64,000 nt of DNA from Vandiemenella viatica (Eukaryota > Arthropoda > Insecta > Orthoptera > Morabidae). Within the stretch, counting starts at the first letter, position 1. Each line of letters starts with the position of its first letter. Below are positions 22,141-33,405 of the stretch, piece by piece. Position numbers and translations under genes: made by a program. The DNA lies in the NCBI GenBank assembly GCA_031002005.1, contig CM061919.1, forward strand, positions 174,327,121 through 174,391,120, read 5' to 3'. Below the pieces are notes generated by a model. That model was not told the origin of the DNA. It worked only from the letters and a program-made list of their open reading frames with translations, and ran no database searches.

Positions 22141-23018
22141 AAACTTATACGACTCGCTGATAGTATGAGATACGCGCCGCCTCTAAAGTAGTTGCAAATA
22201 TTACAATACAACAATGGGTACCATTCTGGATCTCTGACGAATCTCAGTAATACCTTGCGCTGGTATCCGTGCTACATCTGTCGATCCTTAGAATGACTGA
22301 AATGATATGTAAACATAAGAGTACAAGTTTTACCCTATTAATTCATGGCCTGACACTGATTCACAAGATTTAAATTATAAGTTCTGGTCTATTTTTGAAC
22401 GCCGCAATCTGGGAGTTCCACACACAATGTTCCAATGCTTTTAAGTGACCCAAAAACATTTTCACAGGCGTCAAAAATTATGTAACGGCACATAATACCT
22501 CTTCGTTTTACTTGAAATAGGTGATAGACAGAAACAATTGAAGGGTATCAAATGGGTGGTAATCCAAGGCTGCCCAACAAATTTCGGAGATGTGTCACAA
22601 TTTCGATTCTTAGTTAGCCTGTGGGCCACATAATAGTTGCACATAGTTACAACGGATATTTAACTAAAATAGAAACGCAAATAACACAGTTAAATTATAA
22701 TTAAAAAGTAAAAATATCAATGAGACTTTTACAGATGTTTTTGAGCCAACATATTCTAGACCGCTGCTGTTGGTGGGAAAATTAAAATGCGTCTGACTAA
22801 CCCACATCGCATTTATAACAGTATCAACTGAAATTCAAACTCGAATTTCAGCTAAGACAATGAGAGACTTGTGACTGGAAACAGAGATATGTTGAAATCA
22901 AGAATTTAGCTCAATATAGGCAGAGATAAAGTATCGGACAAATCAGTCAAGATACAGATATCTTCAAAGTGACTTCTGAAACGAGGCCTGTTGTCCTTCC
23001 TAAGAAACGACCCAACCC
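22141..23018. other. Intergenic spacer
   Basis: Nothing recognised. Confidence 0.4.
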
Positions 23019-23205
23019 ATGAAACCCGAAACCAACACTCTTGTCATTGCCCAGCTGCGATGGTCATACCCAACATTGCACCAAAAGAGATCATCTAACA
23101 GTATCTCAAACTGCTTCGGGTTGAGAACCATGATCTCTTTTGGTGCAATGTTAGGGATGACCATCGCAGCTGGGCAATGACAAGAGTGTTGGTTTCGGGT
23201 TACAT
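23019..23205. repeat. 76-bp-arm foldback repeat
   Basis: Arms at 23019-23094 and 23130-23205 are inverted copies sharing AACACTCTTGTCATTGCCCA and CATTGCACCAAAAGAGATCA, with about four mismatches and a 35-bp spacer. Outer termini read ATGAAACCCGAAACC and its complement. It could be a MITE; no convincing target duplication is seen. Confidence 0.8.
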
Positions 23206-24300
23206 AGGTTGCCATTTCGAATTTGGTCAATGGCATTGTCGTTTTTAATTGATTGATGTGTTTGACTTGTGATGTCAATATTCTTGATAAACTGAAACAT
23301 CAGAATAGTCATATAAACTGTTTGAAATAAAATACAGAAATATTGTGCCTACAGGTGTAACCTTATTGTCGGAAGACGATAATTTCGAAAATATTCAACG
23401 AGATGGATGACGCGTTTAGTGTTAATAGAGGTTCTTGAATGTGGTGTTCCGCTTGGTCGTCTAATTAGCCAACTAGACGGAACGGACGAGATGGGATGTG
23501 GCTTGACTCACCTTTTGCCAACCACTCGCCTGTGGTTTTCAGGATAATGATGCGGTTTCGCCATATACTCTAAAATAGGGAAACGGAAGACCTGCAAATG
23601 CGGTGGTACAGGCCAAAATTGAAACTGAGATTAGCAGAGAATGTTAAGAACAACCAAAGAATGAACAAAAGCTGTTTGAACAATGTGAGAAAGAGAGAGA
23701 AAGATGTGTCACTGGCACCCGACTCTTTTTGTTTAGACTGAGCGCTAAAAAGAGAATCACTCGTGTTCAGAAAGAAAAACAATATTTTAGGAATATGGGG
23801 TATATGAATACATCGGTCTGTTTTTACGCCGGTCATACACCAGAAACAAAAAATACTAGTAGCAGCGAATATAATTTTCGAAACATCAGAGAATGGCGAT
23901 TAGTTCATACGTAATAGTTTATTTTAATAAAAGAAGATAGTAATTAATTACACCATTGTTTTTATTACATCGTAAAAATTGACCGGAAATATCCTGCAAG
24001 ATTATTGGTTTATGTAGTGGGATATTTAGTGATTCATGGAAGGATATGAAGAGACATTGGTTTAAAGCTAGCAACACCATTCATATGAAATCTATTGAGC
24101 TCTGGATGTTTGTTGCAGATAAATCTCTGCTTTTCTCGATTATGTGTCTTGTAACGCTCCAGTTATTCCGTCTTGATGAGTTCTGTCCTAGGCATTCAGC
24201 TGTTTAAGCTACATTTAATATTGATGATTTGTATTCCAGTTTAAGAATCGAAGAGTACTAGGCACCAAAAACGTCTCAATAGAGCTCACATCTACAAGTT
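23206..24300. other. Intergenic spacer upstream of the Ty3/gypsy 3' LTR
   Basis: No gene noticed. The last four bases (AAGT, 24297-24300) are relevant to the retrotransposon target site. Confidence 0.4.
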
Positions 24301-24922
24301 GTAATACTCCTCAGGGTAGCCAAGTGTAATCTATCACTGCTATCTTCACTATCCTGGCAGTGTTAAGCCAAGTGTAATACTCCTCACAATTATTATTTCG
24401 TATTACCAATTAAAGGTCCACAGGTTTGTTGAATACCATCATTTCACCCAAGCACGCGGACTGAGGAGCTACTTATCTTCATTTTAAAGGTTCTTATTAT
24501 ACAAATAATAAGAAGACGTTTAACTTCGTACAATCAATAAGTTTCTATTTTATTGATCAAAGTCCATTTGCTATTCTGAACAACTTTATAAAACCACAAA
24601 TGAAAACACACTCTTTCGTATATTAAGAATAATCACAGGTCCAGCATGCTCAATACAAAATTACTAGACCGCCGCCACAATCTTGGCGCGCAACAACTCG
24701 CGCCCGCTCGCGGCCAGACACTCTCTCGCACACCCTTCTCACACTCTCCAAAAACCAAAGATATTAATGTCACTTATATTACCCCTGTTTACAAACTTGG
24801 TACCGTCTGTGGTCTCCGTGAGCAAATACACTTGCTTGCAATTCATATTATACATTCATTTCAATACTACAAAATATACTTATAAATACATATATATTTT
24901 CGGGGCTAGTGGATATGCTACA
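24301..24922 (-). repeat. 3' LTR of the Ty3/gypsy element
   Basis: On the minus strand it starts TGTAGCATATCCACTAGCCC and ends GAGGAGTATTACA. The purine-rich tract GTGGGGGCAGG directly precedes it (24923-24933), as expected for a plus-strand primer. Plus-strand frames of about 80-120 codons inside are antisense and fortuitous. Confidence 0.92.
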
Positions 24923-25638
24923 CCTGCCCCCACTACGAGGCAAATTAAATTTAATGCTTGGCATGTATTTCACTTTGCCGAGAAGTCATTACTAACTGTC
25001 CATATTAACTTTTCAGTTAAAATTGTTAGTTTTAGTTTCTTACACATTGATTGAACAACCTTTACACACCACCAAATGTTATTCTGTACACCAATTGACT
25101 GTTTCCTTATTAATTACATTTTACACCTTTTTCCTTTTTCATGAACTGTACATGGTCCGTTACAATTAAAGCTACCAACAGCTGACTGAGGTCAACAACC
25201 AACTCTTTGCGGTGAGCACACACCCTATTGTCAGATTACCGAAGCGGGTAGTCTACCTTGCGCTCGGTTAGGGGCGTAACCGCACAGCTGATTCTCTTTT
25301 AGCGTCAAAGTTACTTGTGCCACTAAACCACTTGCACAACAAGCACATTTCAAAGTCCATATATTCTAACATTTACTTTAATGTCTTCATTATTCTTTGT
25401 ACACTCTTGGCAGGTTGAAATCTTACTTACATCTACTCAGATCACTTATATTTTAATGTAACTTTTCTTCCGTCTTTATTATCGAGACAACAACCAGAGC
25501 TACCAATGCCTGAACATCAACCAAAAAGAACCTCCAAACTTAATTTCCATATTTGAATCGAATTTACTTCCGACTAAAGAACTGTTACTTGCTCTATCAG
25601 TTAGTACATCACTCTATATCAACTACATACAACAATTT
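24923..25638 (-). other. 3' untranslated region of the Ty3/gypsy element
   Basis: About 700 bp lies between the integrase stop and the polypurine tract. I see no open frame and no env-like domain. The length would have room for a small third gene, but nothing is readable. Confidence 0.5.
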
Positions 25639-26693
25639 TTACAAACTATCTTTAGTTTTGTACAGTTTCAAGTCTACTATGTTTCGCAAACCCAGTTTTT
25701 TATTTGATTTAGGATATGCAAGTAAATATACACTAGAATGAGGCTTAGAAATTATACGGAAAGGTCCAAAATAAACTTTGAAAAATTTCTTAATCTCCGA
25801 ATTGATATTACTGGACTTACATTTTGTTTTCACCAAAACTAAATCATTCAAATCGAACTCGGTAGGTTGGATTCTTTTATCATATCTTCTCTTTCTTTCA
25901 TCCGCCTTCTTTCTCATTCTTTCTCTGACTTGATTTAGAAGTTCTTGTCGATCAAGAGTGGTAGCGACAGGAAATTTAACACTTTCTCTTATAAAATCTG
26001 GAGGATCTTTATCGAACATGATGCGGAATGGAGTGTATCCGGTGCTTTCACTCGGAATACTGTTTATCAAATTTTCGAATTCTTTCACATATTCAATCCA
26101 TCGTGTGTGTTTCTGGCTACAGTACGCCCGAAATAATCTGCCAAGTTCTCTCATTTGTCTTTCACAAGGATTACTGGCTGGGTGATAACTCGATATTCGA
26201 ATATGCTTTATATTATTATCTTTCATGCAAGAATACCAACTGTTTCACAAAAACTGACTACCATTGTCAGAAAGCAAAGATAGCGGCCGTCCGAGATTCA
26301 CGAAATAATCTTTTACTAGTTTACCCACAAGTGCCTTACCAGTAGCTTTCTTTATCGGGTATAACTTTACAAATTTTGAAAATACATCAAAGCATACAAA
26401 TAGGTAAGCAAATCCGCCTCTTGATTTAGGTAGCGGCCCGTATAAATCTACTGCGACAAGATCCAACACGTCGGTGGGCAATATGTTTTGCATCAGATTC
26501 TTACTTGTCGTCACCGATACTTTCGTGCGCTGGCACAGGTCACAAAACGCCAAGCGTCGTGCTACTCGCTTCCGCATATTGTCGAATATAACAACTTCTC
26601 GTAATTTTTTGTAACATTTTTCAACAATGCATCGGCCACAGTGTTGTCGCTACCCTTGATGTATCGTATCTCAAATGTTATGCCCCCATAACG
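25639..26693 (-). pseudogene. pol remnant: RNase H end plus integrase
   Basis: Reading on the minus strand, the first about 40 residues from 26,693 give FEIRYIKGSDNTVADAL, the C-terminal RNase H signature. A frame change leads to the integrase. It keeps CDLCQRTK (CC half of the HHCC finger), VAVDLYGPLP (first catalytic D) and SDNGSQF (second D). A TGA stop at about 26245 follows. The same frame then continues with SSYHPASNPCERQMRE (catalytic E) and a chromatin-proximal C-terminal domain with KVYFGPFRI. The two halves are in one frame separated by a single stop. The HH half of the finger is deleted. Integrase would insert the cDNA copy into host DNA; this copy cannot make a full-length protein. 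Confidence 0.9.
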
Positions 26694-27511
26694 TTGATTT
26701 TTTCTTTCTTCCTTTTCTTCCAATCTTTTATAATTTCTGCTTGTAATAAATCATTTAGTATTTCCTGATGCGACCATTCTATTTCTTCCTGGTGGTTCAT
26801 TTTAGATAGATAACTCTTTTTGAAATCATCCGAGCTCGCTTGGCACTGACTGTCCTCAATTGTACAAGATAATAAAGCTTTTTGTTCTTTACTTTGCTCT
26901 TCTCCGTCGGCGGTAGAATGACAAGCAACATCGGTACGTGTTCGTAAAGGGGCTATATTCGCATTTTGACAGCTACCTGGTGCTTCAACTGTTTTCGCCC
27001 TTACCCGTGATATACCTTTAATCTCCGATTCATCATATTTCCTTATAAAAAATATTCTGACTTCATTCTCATTTTCTTCTTCACTGCTTCCAGATTCCCT
27101 TTCCTCTTCGTTATCACTGCTAGGAACAATTTCCCCAGTTTCGTCAATGCTAATCGCTAGCTCATTATCTTCATTCTCACAATTTCCTTCGTCGAACAAT
27201 TCCATTGCAGCTTTACATTGCACCTCCGCACTATTCACTCCTCCTCCGGTATTCTTTTCATATTCTTCTTCATCCTGTACATCGATGTTAGCCAAATCTA
27301 TGACTTCGTGACAATTCCAACCACCCCCTTGCTTTAATGTCGAAACACCGCATTTCTCATTCTCCATCTCGTTGAAACATTTCCACCATTGTAGATATTC
27401 ATCTTTGCTGTATGATTTGTAGTACTCAAATAAATGCTCTTCTTCATTCTCTTTTATTTTAACATTATTTGGTCCATAAGTTCCGATATTCGCTTCCGTG
27501 CGGACCTTCAC
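26678..27511 (-). pseudogene. Acidic pol N-terminal frame cut by deletion
   Basis: The frame of 277 codons opens with a GTG that overlaps the gag stop (GTGA), placing it in the -1 frame relative to gag. Expression of a gag-pol fusion by -1 frameshifting is therefore likely for the parental element. The residues are strongly acidic in the middle (for example DNEEERESGSSEEENENE near 135-150), and lysine-rich at the end (KDWKKRKKEKI). No aspartic protease D-S/T-G motif is visible. The frame runs straight into the deletion joint and stops at TAA seven codons later. It probably represents the region between gag and protease. No function can be assigned. Confidence 0.6.
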
Positions 27512-29340
27512 AGTCGCGGTTTGGAGTTTTCCGCCTCTTCTTCTTTCTCATCCTGTACTTTTTCTGTTTTTCTCATATACATCATTTGTTTAGGCTGCTG
27601 TCTGTAATCATGGCGTTCACCTGATGCATAGTTACTACTATAGTTCTGATTACCGTATTTATTATCATTGGCCACATTCTTGTCAAAATGCCGATTTCCT
27701 CTTTCTTGCTCGTACATTTGCCTCCCACTTCTTCCGTATATGTCACGTCCTCTCTGTGAACCGTTATCCCACTTATCGTTGTATCGATAATCTTTCATCT
27801 TATCCGCACTCCGGTCGAACATTTTGTTTCGTTCTGTGTTGTTTTTATAAGCTTCTTGATATCTGTCTATCCTCTCTAGTATGTCTAAAAAGTCTTCCAT
27901 CTTGTCCCACTGGGTTGCAATTAATTTTTCCTGGACTTGTCTGGGCAACTTTTGTAATAGCACTTCCATTCGTTCAATTTCTCCGATAGGCTGATCTAGA
28001 TGCCGTAATTCTGTCTGCATTTTCTCACAAAAATTTCTCATACTCCCATCTGTCCTGTGGTAACGCTTGCAGTTGTAAAAATCACTTTTTACTTTTCGTT
28101 GTCGTCTCTGAGACGAGTACTTATCTCGGAACATTTGGAGAAACTCATTAAAATTATGACAGCTCTCTAAAATTTCACACCCCCAAGAAAAAGCTTCGCT
28201 CTTCATTTTTCTGTGTACGTATTGCATTTTATCAAGCTCTGACCATTCTATGGGCAAAGTTCTAGCATAAATTTTAACAAAGTCAGCGGGATGAACATTT
28301 CCGCCCGGCTCAAATATAGTTTCGGGTAACGATAATTGACAAGCATTCGATCCGCCGCTCACAATAATATTAGGCTGTTTTTTGACCTCTTCTAGATTTC
28401 CTTTTATGCTGATCATATCTTCGCGTATTTGCGCGACCCCGTCCGACAATTCTTCAAATTGTTGCTCTATACATACTGTTCTACTGGAATGTTCAACGAC
28501 CTGCCGTTCTACTCCTTGTATCTTCTTATCACATTGTTTCTGACCTTCCCGAATCTTCTCCATCTCATTTTCAACATTCTCTTGATTTTTGTTTACATTT
28601 TCTAATTTTTCTTTAAATAACCTTTCGCTTTCGGCAACACTTCGAGTTACCATAGGAATTACGTTATGATTTATCTCTTCCACAATTTTTTGTCGCATAT
28701 TATTTTCAATTTTCAACATTTTGCTTTCAATTTTCTCGAATTTTACGTTCATCTGCTCTGTTACATTTTCAATTCTTTCATGGACCTGTACTACCATCTG
28801 ATTGAAATTTCCAGTAATTCTTTCTTCTAAATTTTTCATGGCGGTTTCTTGTTTTCGGCTAGCATCTAATATGGCGGTTTCTTGTTTTCGGCTAACTTCC
28901 AATAAGGCTTTTTCTTGTCTTCGGCTAGCATCTAATATGGCGGTTAGCAGCATATTAAAATTTTCAGACCCTTCCCGAGTGTTTTCAGACTGATTCAATT
29001 CTGGTGAAATTATTCTTTCTACTGGGTTCTGCCCCCCATTAAATACACTGGTTCCTTCAAATTGAACATTATCCTCACTACCGCTACTAATGTCATTAAT
29101 TGCAAAACGACTGCCAAATTCATTGTCATCCCCATTAACAACCGGACTACTACTCAATTCGGCTTGCACAAACTTACTTTTTTCACGTATCCCCATACGA
29201 TTTTCATATTTTCCATCAAAACTTACTGTTCCCGAACTTTCGATCAAAATTCCTGAATTATTACCATCCGACTCCACTAAATCCGTATTACCTTCCGTTC
29301 GGACTAATCTATCACAACCGTCTTCCATATTCAAAGACAT
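27508..29340 (-). CDS. Ty3/gypsy Gag-like capsid protein
   Basis: An open frame of about 610 codons from the first ATG (29340; an in-frame TTG lies four codons upstream). Residues 1-125 are acidic and low in complexity. About 130-165 hold three near-repeats of the type DASRKQETA. About 165-330 form a predicted long coiled coil (many E/K/Q heptads such as NVTEQMNVKFEKIESKMLKI). About 335-500 match the retrotransposon gag capsid fold, with FEPGGNVHPADF, WSELDKMQYV and FCEKMQTELRHLDQP. The C-terminus is basic and rich in R, N, Y. No CCHC zinc knuckle is present, so RNA binding would rest on the basic tail. Gag would assemble the cytoplasmic particle that packages element RNA. It is the only intact element gene in the window. 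Confidence 0.85.
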   Translation of the reverse strand: MSLNMEDGCDRLVRTEGNTDLVESDGNNSGILIESSGTVSFDGKYENRMGIREKSKFVQAELSSSPVVNGDDNEFGSRFAINDISSGSEDNVQFEGTSVFNGGQNPVERIISPELNQSENTREGSENFNMLLTAILDASRRQEKALLEVSRKQETAILDASRKQETAMKNLEERITGNFNQMVVQVHERIENVTEQMNVKFEKIESKMLKIENNMRQKIVEEINHNVIPMVTRSVAESERLFKEKLENVNKNQENVENEMEKIREGQKQCDKKIQGVERQVVEHSSRTVCIEQQFEELSDGVAQIREDMISIKGNLEEVKKQPNIIVSGGSNACQLSLPETIFEPGGNVHPADFVKIYARTLPIEWSELDKMQYVHRKMKSEAFSWGCEILESCHNFNEFLQMFRDKYSSQRRQRKVKSDFYNCKRYHRTDGSMRNFCEKMQTELRHLDQPIGEIERMEVLLQKLPRQVQEKLIATQWDKMEDFLDILERIDRYQEAYKNNTERNKMFDRSADKMKDYRYNDKWDNGSQRGRDIYGRSGRQMYEQERGNRHFDKNVANDNKYGNQNYSSNYASGERHDYRQQPKQMMYMRKTEKVQDEKEEEAENSKPRL

Positions 29341-30212
29341 TTGAAAATTCAAAATAGAAGAAACAAAATTATATTACACTCCAGTTTAATAGAAAAAATT
29401 CCGTCAGACAACAATTCAAAACTCCAAGGTCACCAATCAACAATGAGTCAACGCCGCTTTCAACAACGCCGTTATCCAACACACAACAAAGACAAACAAT
29501 TCAGGATCCAAATCACCACCAAATCTAGTAATTCCTCGTATCAGCTGAAAATTTACAGTTCACAGAAACAAATAGTAAGAACGAAGACTACATTGCAACA
29601 AAATAGTATTTATATTCTGCTCTCCTCCGGCCTGAAATAAAATCAAACATATAAATACATTACAGATTTTAATTCTAATTACGAAATGTTTTCCCCACTT
29701 TTTTCTTTATAATTTCTTTATTATTACTTGCTTCTCATCGGAAACCACAGACGCTAACTACTCTAAACAAACTACTGCAATTTGTAACAAACTTTAGACT
29801 TTCAATGATAACTTTTTCTTTTACAATTCTTAATAGCAATTCTTTGTCTTTAGATATTCTTTAACCAAGCGATAATTACTTTTCTCGTTTCAATGTTCTT
29901 TTAAACAAACAAATTTTAGAGTTAATTTCACTGATTTTAAATTTAACTTTTTACTGTTCAAAATTTTATAACTGCTCTTCTTTCTGCAATGTGATCGTCG
30001 ATTGCTGCTGTTACCCCGTGAATTAAATTTGGAATTTTGTACTTGCCAATCTGCGAAACTGCTGTCGTCGGAAGTTGCTCACCACTGTTGACTGCAGCGA
30101 CGTTATAGAAATCAGAAGATTTCCAGGCGTCCCGGATGCTATGTTAATTAGCAATTAACATCCGTAATTGGTACCATCATACCACTGAATTATCCTCTGC
30201 AGGGTAGCCAAA
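29341..30212 (-). promoter_or_regulatory. 5' leader of the Ty3/gypsy element
   Basis: About 870 bp lies between the 5' LTR and gag without a long open frame. Immediately after the LTR the minus strand reads TTTGGCTACCCTGCAGAGGA. TGGCTACCCTG is a candidate primer-binding site, but I could not match it to a specific tRNA. Confidence 0.5.
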
Positions 30213-30836
30213 TGTAATACTCCTCAGGGTTAGCCAAGTGTAATCTATCACTGCTATCTTCACTATCCTGGCAGTGTTAAGCCAAGTGTAATACTCCTCA
30301 CAATTATTATTTCGTATTACCAATTAAAGTCCACAGGTTTGTTGAATACCATCATTTCACCCAAGCACGCGGACTGAGGAGCTACTTATCTTCATTTTAA
30401 AGGTTCTTATTATACAAATAATAAGAAGACGTTTAACTTCGTACAATCAATAAGTTTCTATTTTATTGATCAAAGTCCATTTGCTATTCTGAACAACTTT
30501 ATAAAACCACAAATGAAAACACACTCTTTCGTATATTAAGAATAATCACAGGTCCAGCATGCTCAATACAAAATTACTAGACCGCCGCCACAATCTTGGC
30601 GCGCAACAACTCGCGCCCGCTCGCGGCCAGACACTCTCGCACACCCTTCTCACACTCTCCCAAAAAACCAAAGATATTAATGTCACTTATATTACCCCTG
30701 TTTACAAACTTGGTACCGTCTGTGGTCTCCGTGAGCTAAATACACTTGCTTACAATTCATATTATACATTCATTTCAATACTACAAAATATACTTATAAA
30801 TACATATATATTTTCGGGGCTAGTGGATATGCTACA
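30213..30836 (-). repeat. 5' LTR of the Ty3/gypsy element
   Basis: It matches the 3' LTR over its full length except about six single-base changes or indels (for example CAGGGTTAGCC against CAGGGTAGCC, CTCTCGCAC against CTCTCTCGCAC). It would carry the promoter and the polyadenylation signal. The right flank AGTC compared with the left flank AAGT allows a 3-bp (AGT) or 4-bp (AAGT) duplication, depending on where the LTR edge is placed. Confidence 0.92.
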
Positions 30837-31139
30837 AGTCTCCCACAGTAAAAGTTTGTTGGTAGAGACAGAGTACAGTTTTTGAAATGTAATGCGGCGT
30901 AGTTTAAAACTCATGCTTTGCTTCAGAAATAGAAGTCTATTATACAAGTCTGATCCATCAGTCAAGGCTACCATTTCAATACTGAACTCTGCATGTTCTA
31001 CAATTTTTTACACCCCAATTGCGTAATAATACCAGATTGTGTTCTCAAGTCGCTTTCATTCCTTTTTGAACATATATAATAATAATTCCGTGTAGTCGTA
31101 ATGACCTGATTACAGAGTTTCTAATGCCTGCGCATTTCG
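30837..31139. other. Intergenic spacer
   Basis: Nothing recognised. Confidence 0.4.
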
Positions 31140-31392
31140 CCCCTCTCGTAGCCGCCTTAAACTAACCCGGTAGTCCTACCGGGTACAGGGAACCTACAGT
31201 TTAGCGCGAAATCCGAACCACGGAAGCGTTCTGGTGTACTTCACATTATACAGCAAGCTGTGACTGAAGTGAAGCTTGGGTTAAGGACCTATAAAAATCC
31301 CCCCTCCCCACCCCCGAGACAGGAATTCGAACCGGGGACCTTTCAATCGCCAATCAGACATCATAACCATTACGCCATCGAACCGTTCTTTT
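31140..31392 (-). mobile_element. SINE-D copy
   Basis: On the minus strand the head reads GAACGGTTCGATGGCGTAAT with box A TGGCGTAATGG, and box B CCGGTTCGAATTCC follows. The core AATCCGAACCACGG with CTACAGTTTAGCG (plus-strand text) ties it to the SINE-D copies at 21.2 and 58.7 kb. The box A and box B match to Pol III promoters is the best of the family. Confidence 0.65.
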
Positions 31393-32312
31393 GAACATGA
31401 AAAGTGATTGTGAACAGCATGCAGTGAGCTATTAATATTCTTATCATATCTTTAGGTGACATAAAACACCCTACTCCAACCTACACTCAATACCCTTTAA
31501 ATGGCAAACTTTTCTTACGATAGCATGTGGCTCGCGCTTTCTTGCCTGCTGGCTTTAACAGACTAGGAAATAAAACTGACGGCGTAGTATATTACAAAAG
31601 AAAGTAAACCTTTAACGGATACACTTAATAATTCCGGTTTTGGTAAATAAAGTAAGCATACTAAATTATTGTCCGGGAGATTATAAGGGATTTACGTCCC
31701 CCCAAGTGTTAAAGAATTAGTCTGAAGCGCAATACAGCTGTATAATGTCAACTTAAATAACCCTGCAAACCTGCTTGGCATAAGGGATAAAACCACGGAG
31801 CCTTCAAGCGAACTTCATATCAGCTAAGCAAAACCCTTTCCAGACATCAAGATAGCTGAAGACTCGGTAATTAAGTGCAAACCGGGATTTGAAAGAGACT
31901 TGCAGATTTACAGTCATGTCAACCACTGAATCCTCAAAAATCTCTAGAGTTAAAAACGCTGGCTGATCACTTTGTAGTAATGTTCCTTAACATTCTATTG
32001 ACTTGCTTCCAGTATACTCATTTTACTGGTCAAAGTAGAATAGGATCTGAAAAATCGTAGTTGTGAATCCGTTGATTACATTACTGCTGAGCAGAGTTAA
32101 GCATCTTCCGAGACAGGGGTCCAGGTATAATACTTTTTATCTTGGCATAAATTCAAAAATTTGTGCAGGGATTGTAGGGATTGCTTAGCAGGCGAGCAAA
32201 AATAAGTACCCATGCGTTCAAAATGTGCGAAAGGAATTTCTGGGTAACAGATAGTGTCATATTGCTAATTAAGGGCTCACCTAATTTTATTGTTTTTATT
32301 GTTTGGTTAATT
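31393..32312. other. Intergenic spacer
   Basis: No gene or element noticed. Confidence 0.4.
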
Positions 32313-32612
32313 ATTGTATCATATTGCTCTGGGACACACAAGAGTAATATCGATTGCTACAGATCGGTATCGCTGGATTGATTGTAAAAGTGGAATCTTT
32401 GCTAATGTATTCTAGTAAGTTCTGTGATGTTCGCTGGAATAGTGAGACCTTATCCTGACAGAATTGTATCATATTGCTCTGGGACACACAAAAGTAATAT
32501 CGATTGCTACAGATCGGTATCGCTGGATTGATTGTAAAAGTGGAATCTTTGCTAATGTATTCTAGTAAGTTCTGTGATGTTCGCTGGAATAGTGAGAACT
32601 TATCCTGACAGA
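32313..32612. repeat. 150-bp tandem duplication (two copies)
   Basis: The unit beginning ATTGTATCATATTGCTCTGG at 32313 is repeated at 32463 with only about two substitutions (AAGAGTAATA against AAAAGTAATA; GAGACCTT against GAGAACTT). A third start follows for a few bases. Such high identity implies recent duplication. Minus-strand frames crossing it are fortuitous. Confidence 0.95.
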
Positions 32613-33212
32613 ATTGTACGACTATAAAGTTCATTATAATTACATTGCGACAAGCTAAACTAATTCACATTGTCGTGTTGGCGAAACAAATACTGTGGTT
32701 GGTGGAGAAAGGAGTGTATTATCAAATATGGTGGACTATTGTTGTCACTATATATAAAGTGATTAAAGAAAACTGTTTCTTTTACGTGCTGAACTGAAAT
32801 TAATGTGACTAGTTGGTACAAACACGTCTCATATTTAGCGAAAGGACTTGCAATCTTCGAACAATCATAATTGCTGGTGGTTTGGCAGTTCTGTGTCTAT
32901 CGGTTCATTAAAGTGTTTGATAAAAAATAATAAAAATATTTTTATATTCCAATAACCATCTGACTGAGGCGACCGCATTTTATAAGAATCAGTAGAAATA
33001 GAAGTTACGATTGCCAGGTAGTAAAATTATACGCCATTCAGCGTGATGTTGTGATGATTCAAAATGGCAGCGTGTTTATTACTACTATTTTAGTTGAGAA
33101 ATATTTCTAGACAGCAAATATTTCTACAATAGGTGTTCTCGCCAATTTTTTTAGTTAGGGGAAGGTACGTTACATTTACTCGATTTCCTATTTTTATTTA
33201 CGGTTTAACGGC
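32613..33212. other. Intergenic spacer
   Basis: AT-rich, no gene noticed. Confidence 0.4.
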
Positions 33213-33405
33213 TTTTTTACATTAAAGGATATGGAATGTGAAGGAACTCAGCTATTGGCTTTTAGAAGAAACCATTCCAGCATTCGCCTGGCGTGACAAC
33301 TTTTTCGATGAATCATGGAACACGTAAATCTGGATGGCTGAACCAGGAATCGACGCCATTTCTCCCAAATACTAGGGCTGAGCATTAACCACTCACCTAG
33401 GAGGC
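33213..33405 (-). mobile_element. SINE-A, decayed copy
   Basis: CTCAGCTATTGGCTTTTAGA, CATTCCAGCATTCGCCTGGC, TGAATCATGGAACACGTAAA and GCATTAACCACTCACC keep SINE-A order on the minus strand. The T-run at about 33213 would be its A-tail. Confidence 0.6.

Larger units (their letters stand above)
24301..30836 (-). mobile_element. Ty3/gypsy LTR retrotransposon with internal deletion
   Basis: A 6.5-kb element is transcribed on the minus strand, with order 5' LTR (30213-30836), leader, gag, pol remnants, 3' LTR (24301-24922). Ty3/gypsy identity follows from the RNase H end (RYIKGSDNTVADAL) lying before the integrase, and from the gag capsid type. Protease, RT and most of RNase H are missing between 26,680 and the gag-pol junction. 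A second loss removes the HH half of the integrase zinc finger. LTR differences are only about six positions in 622 bp, so insertion was recent relative to most repeats here. It is non-autonomous and would need proteins in trans. Confidence 0.93.

Noticed and set aside
24646..25054. Plus-strand frames of 79-123 codons, one of them repeated at 30559-30885
   Set aside because: They lie antisense within the LTRs, and are repeated only because the LTRs are.
24923..25638. Possible env gene of a retrovirus-like gypsy element
   Set aside because: No open frame, signal peptide or membrane segment between integrase and the polypurine tract.
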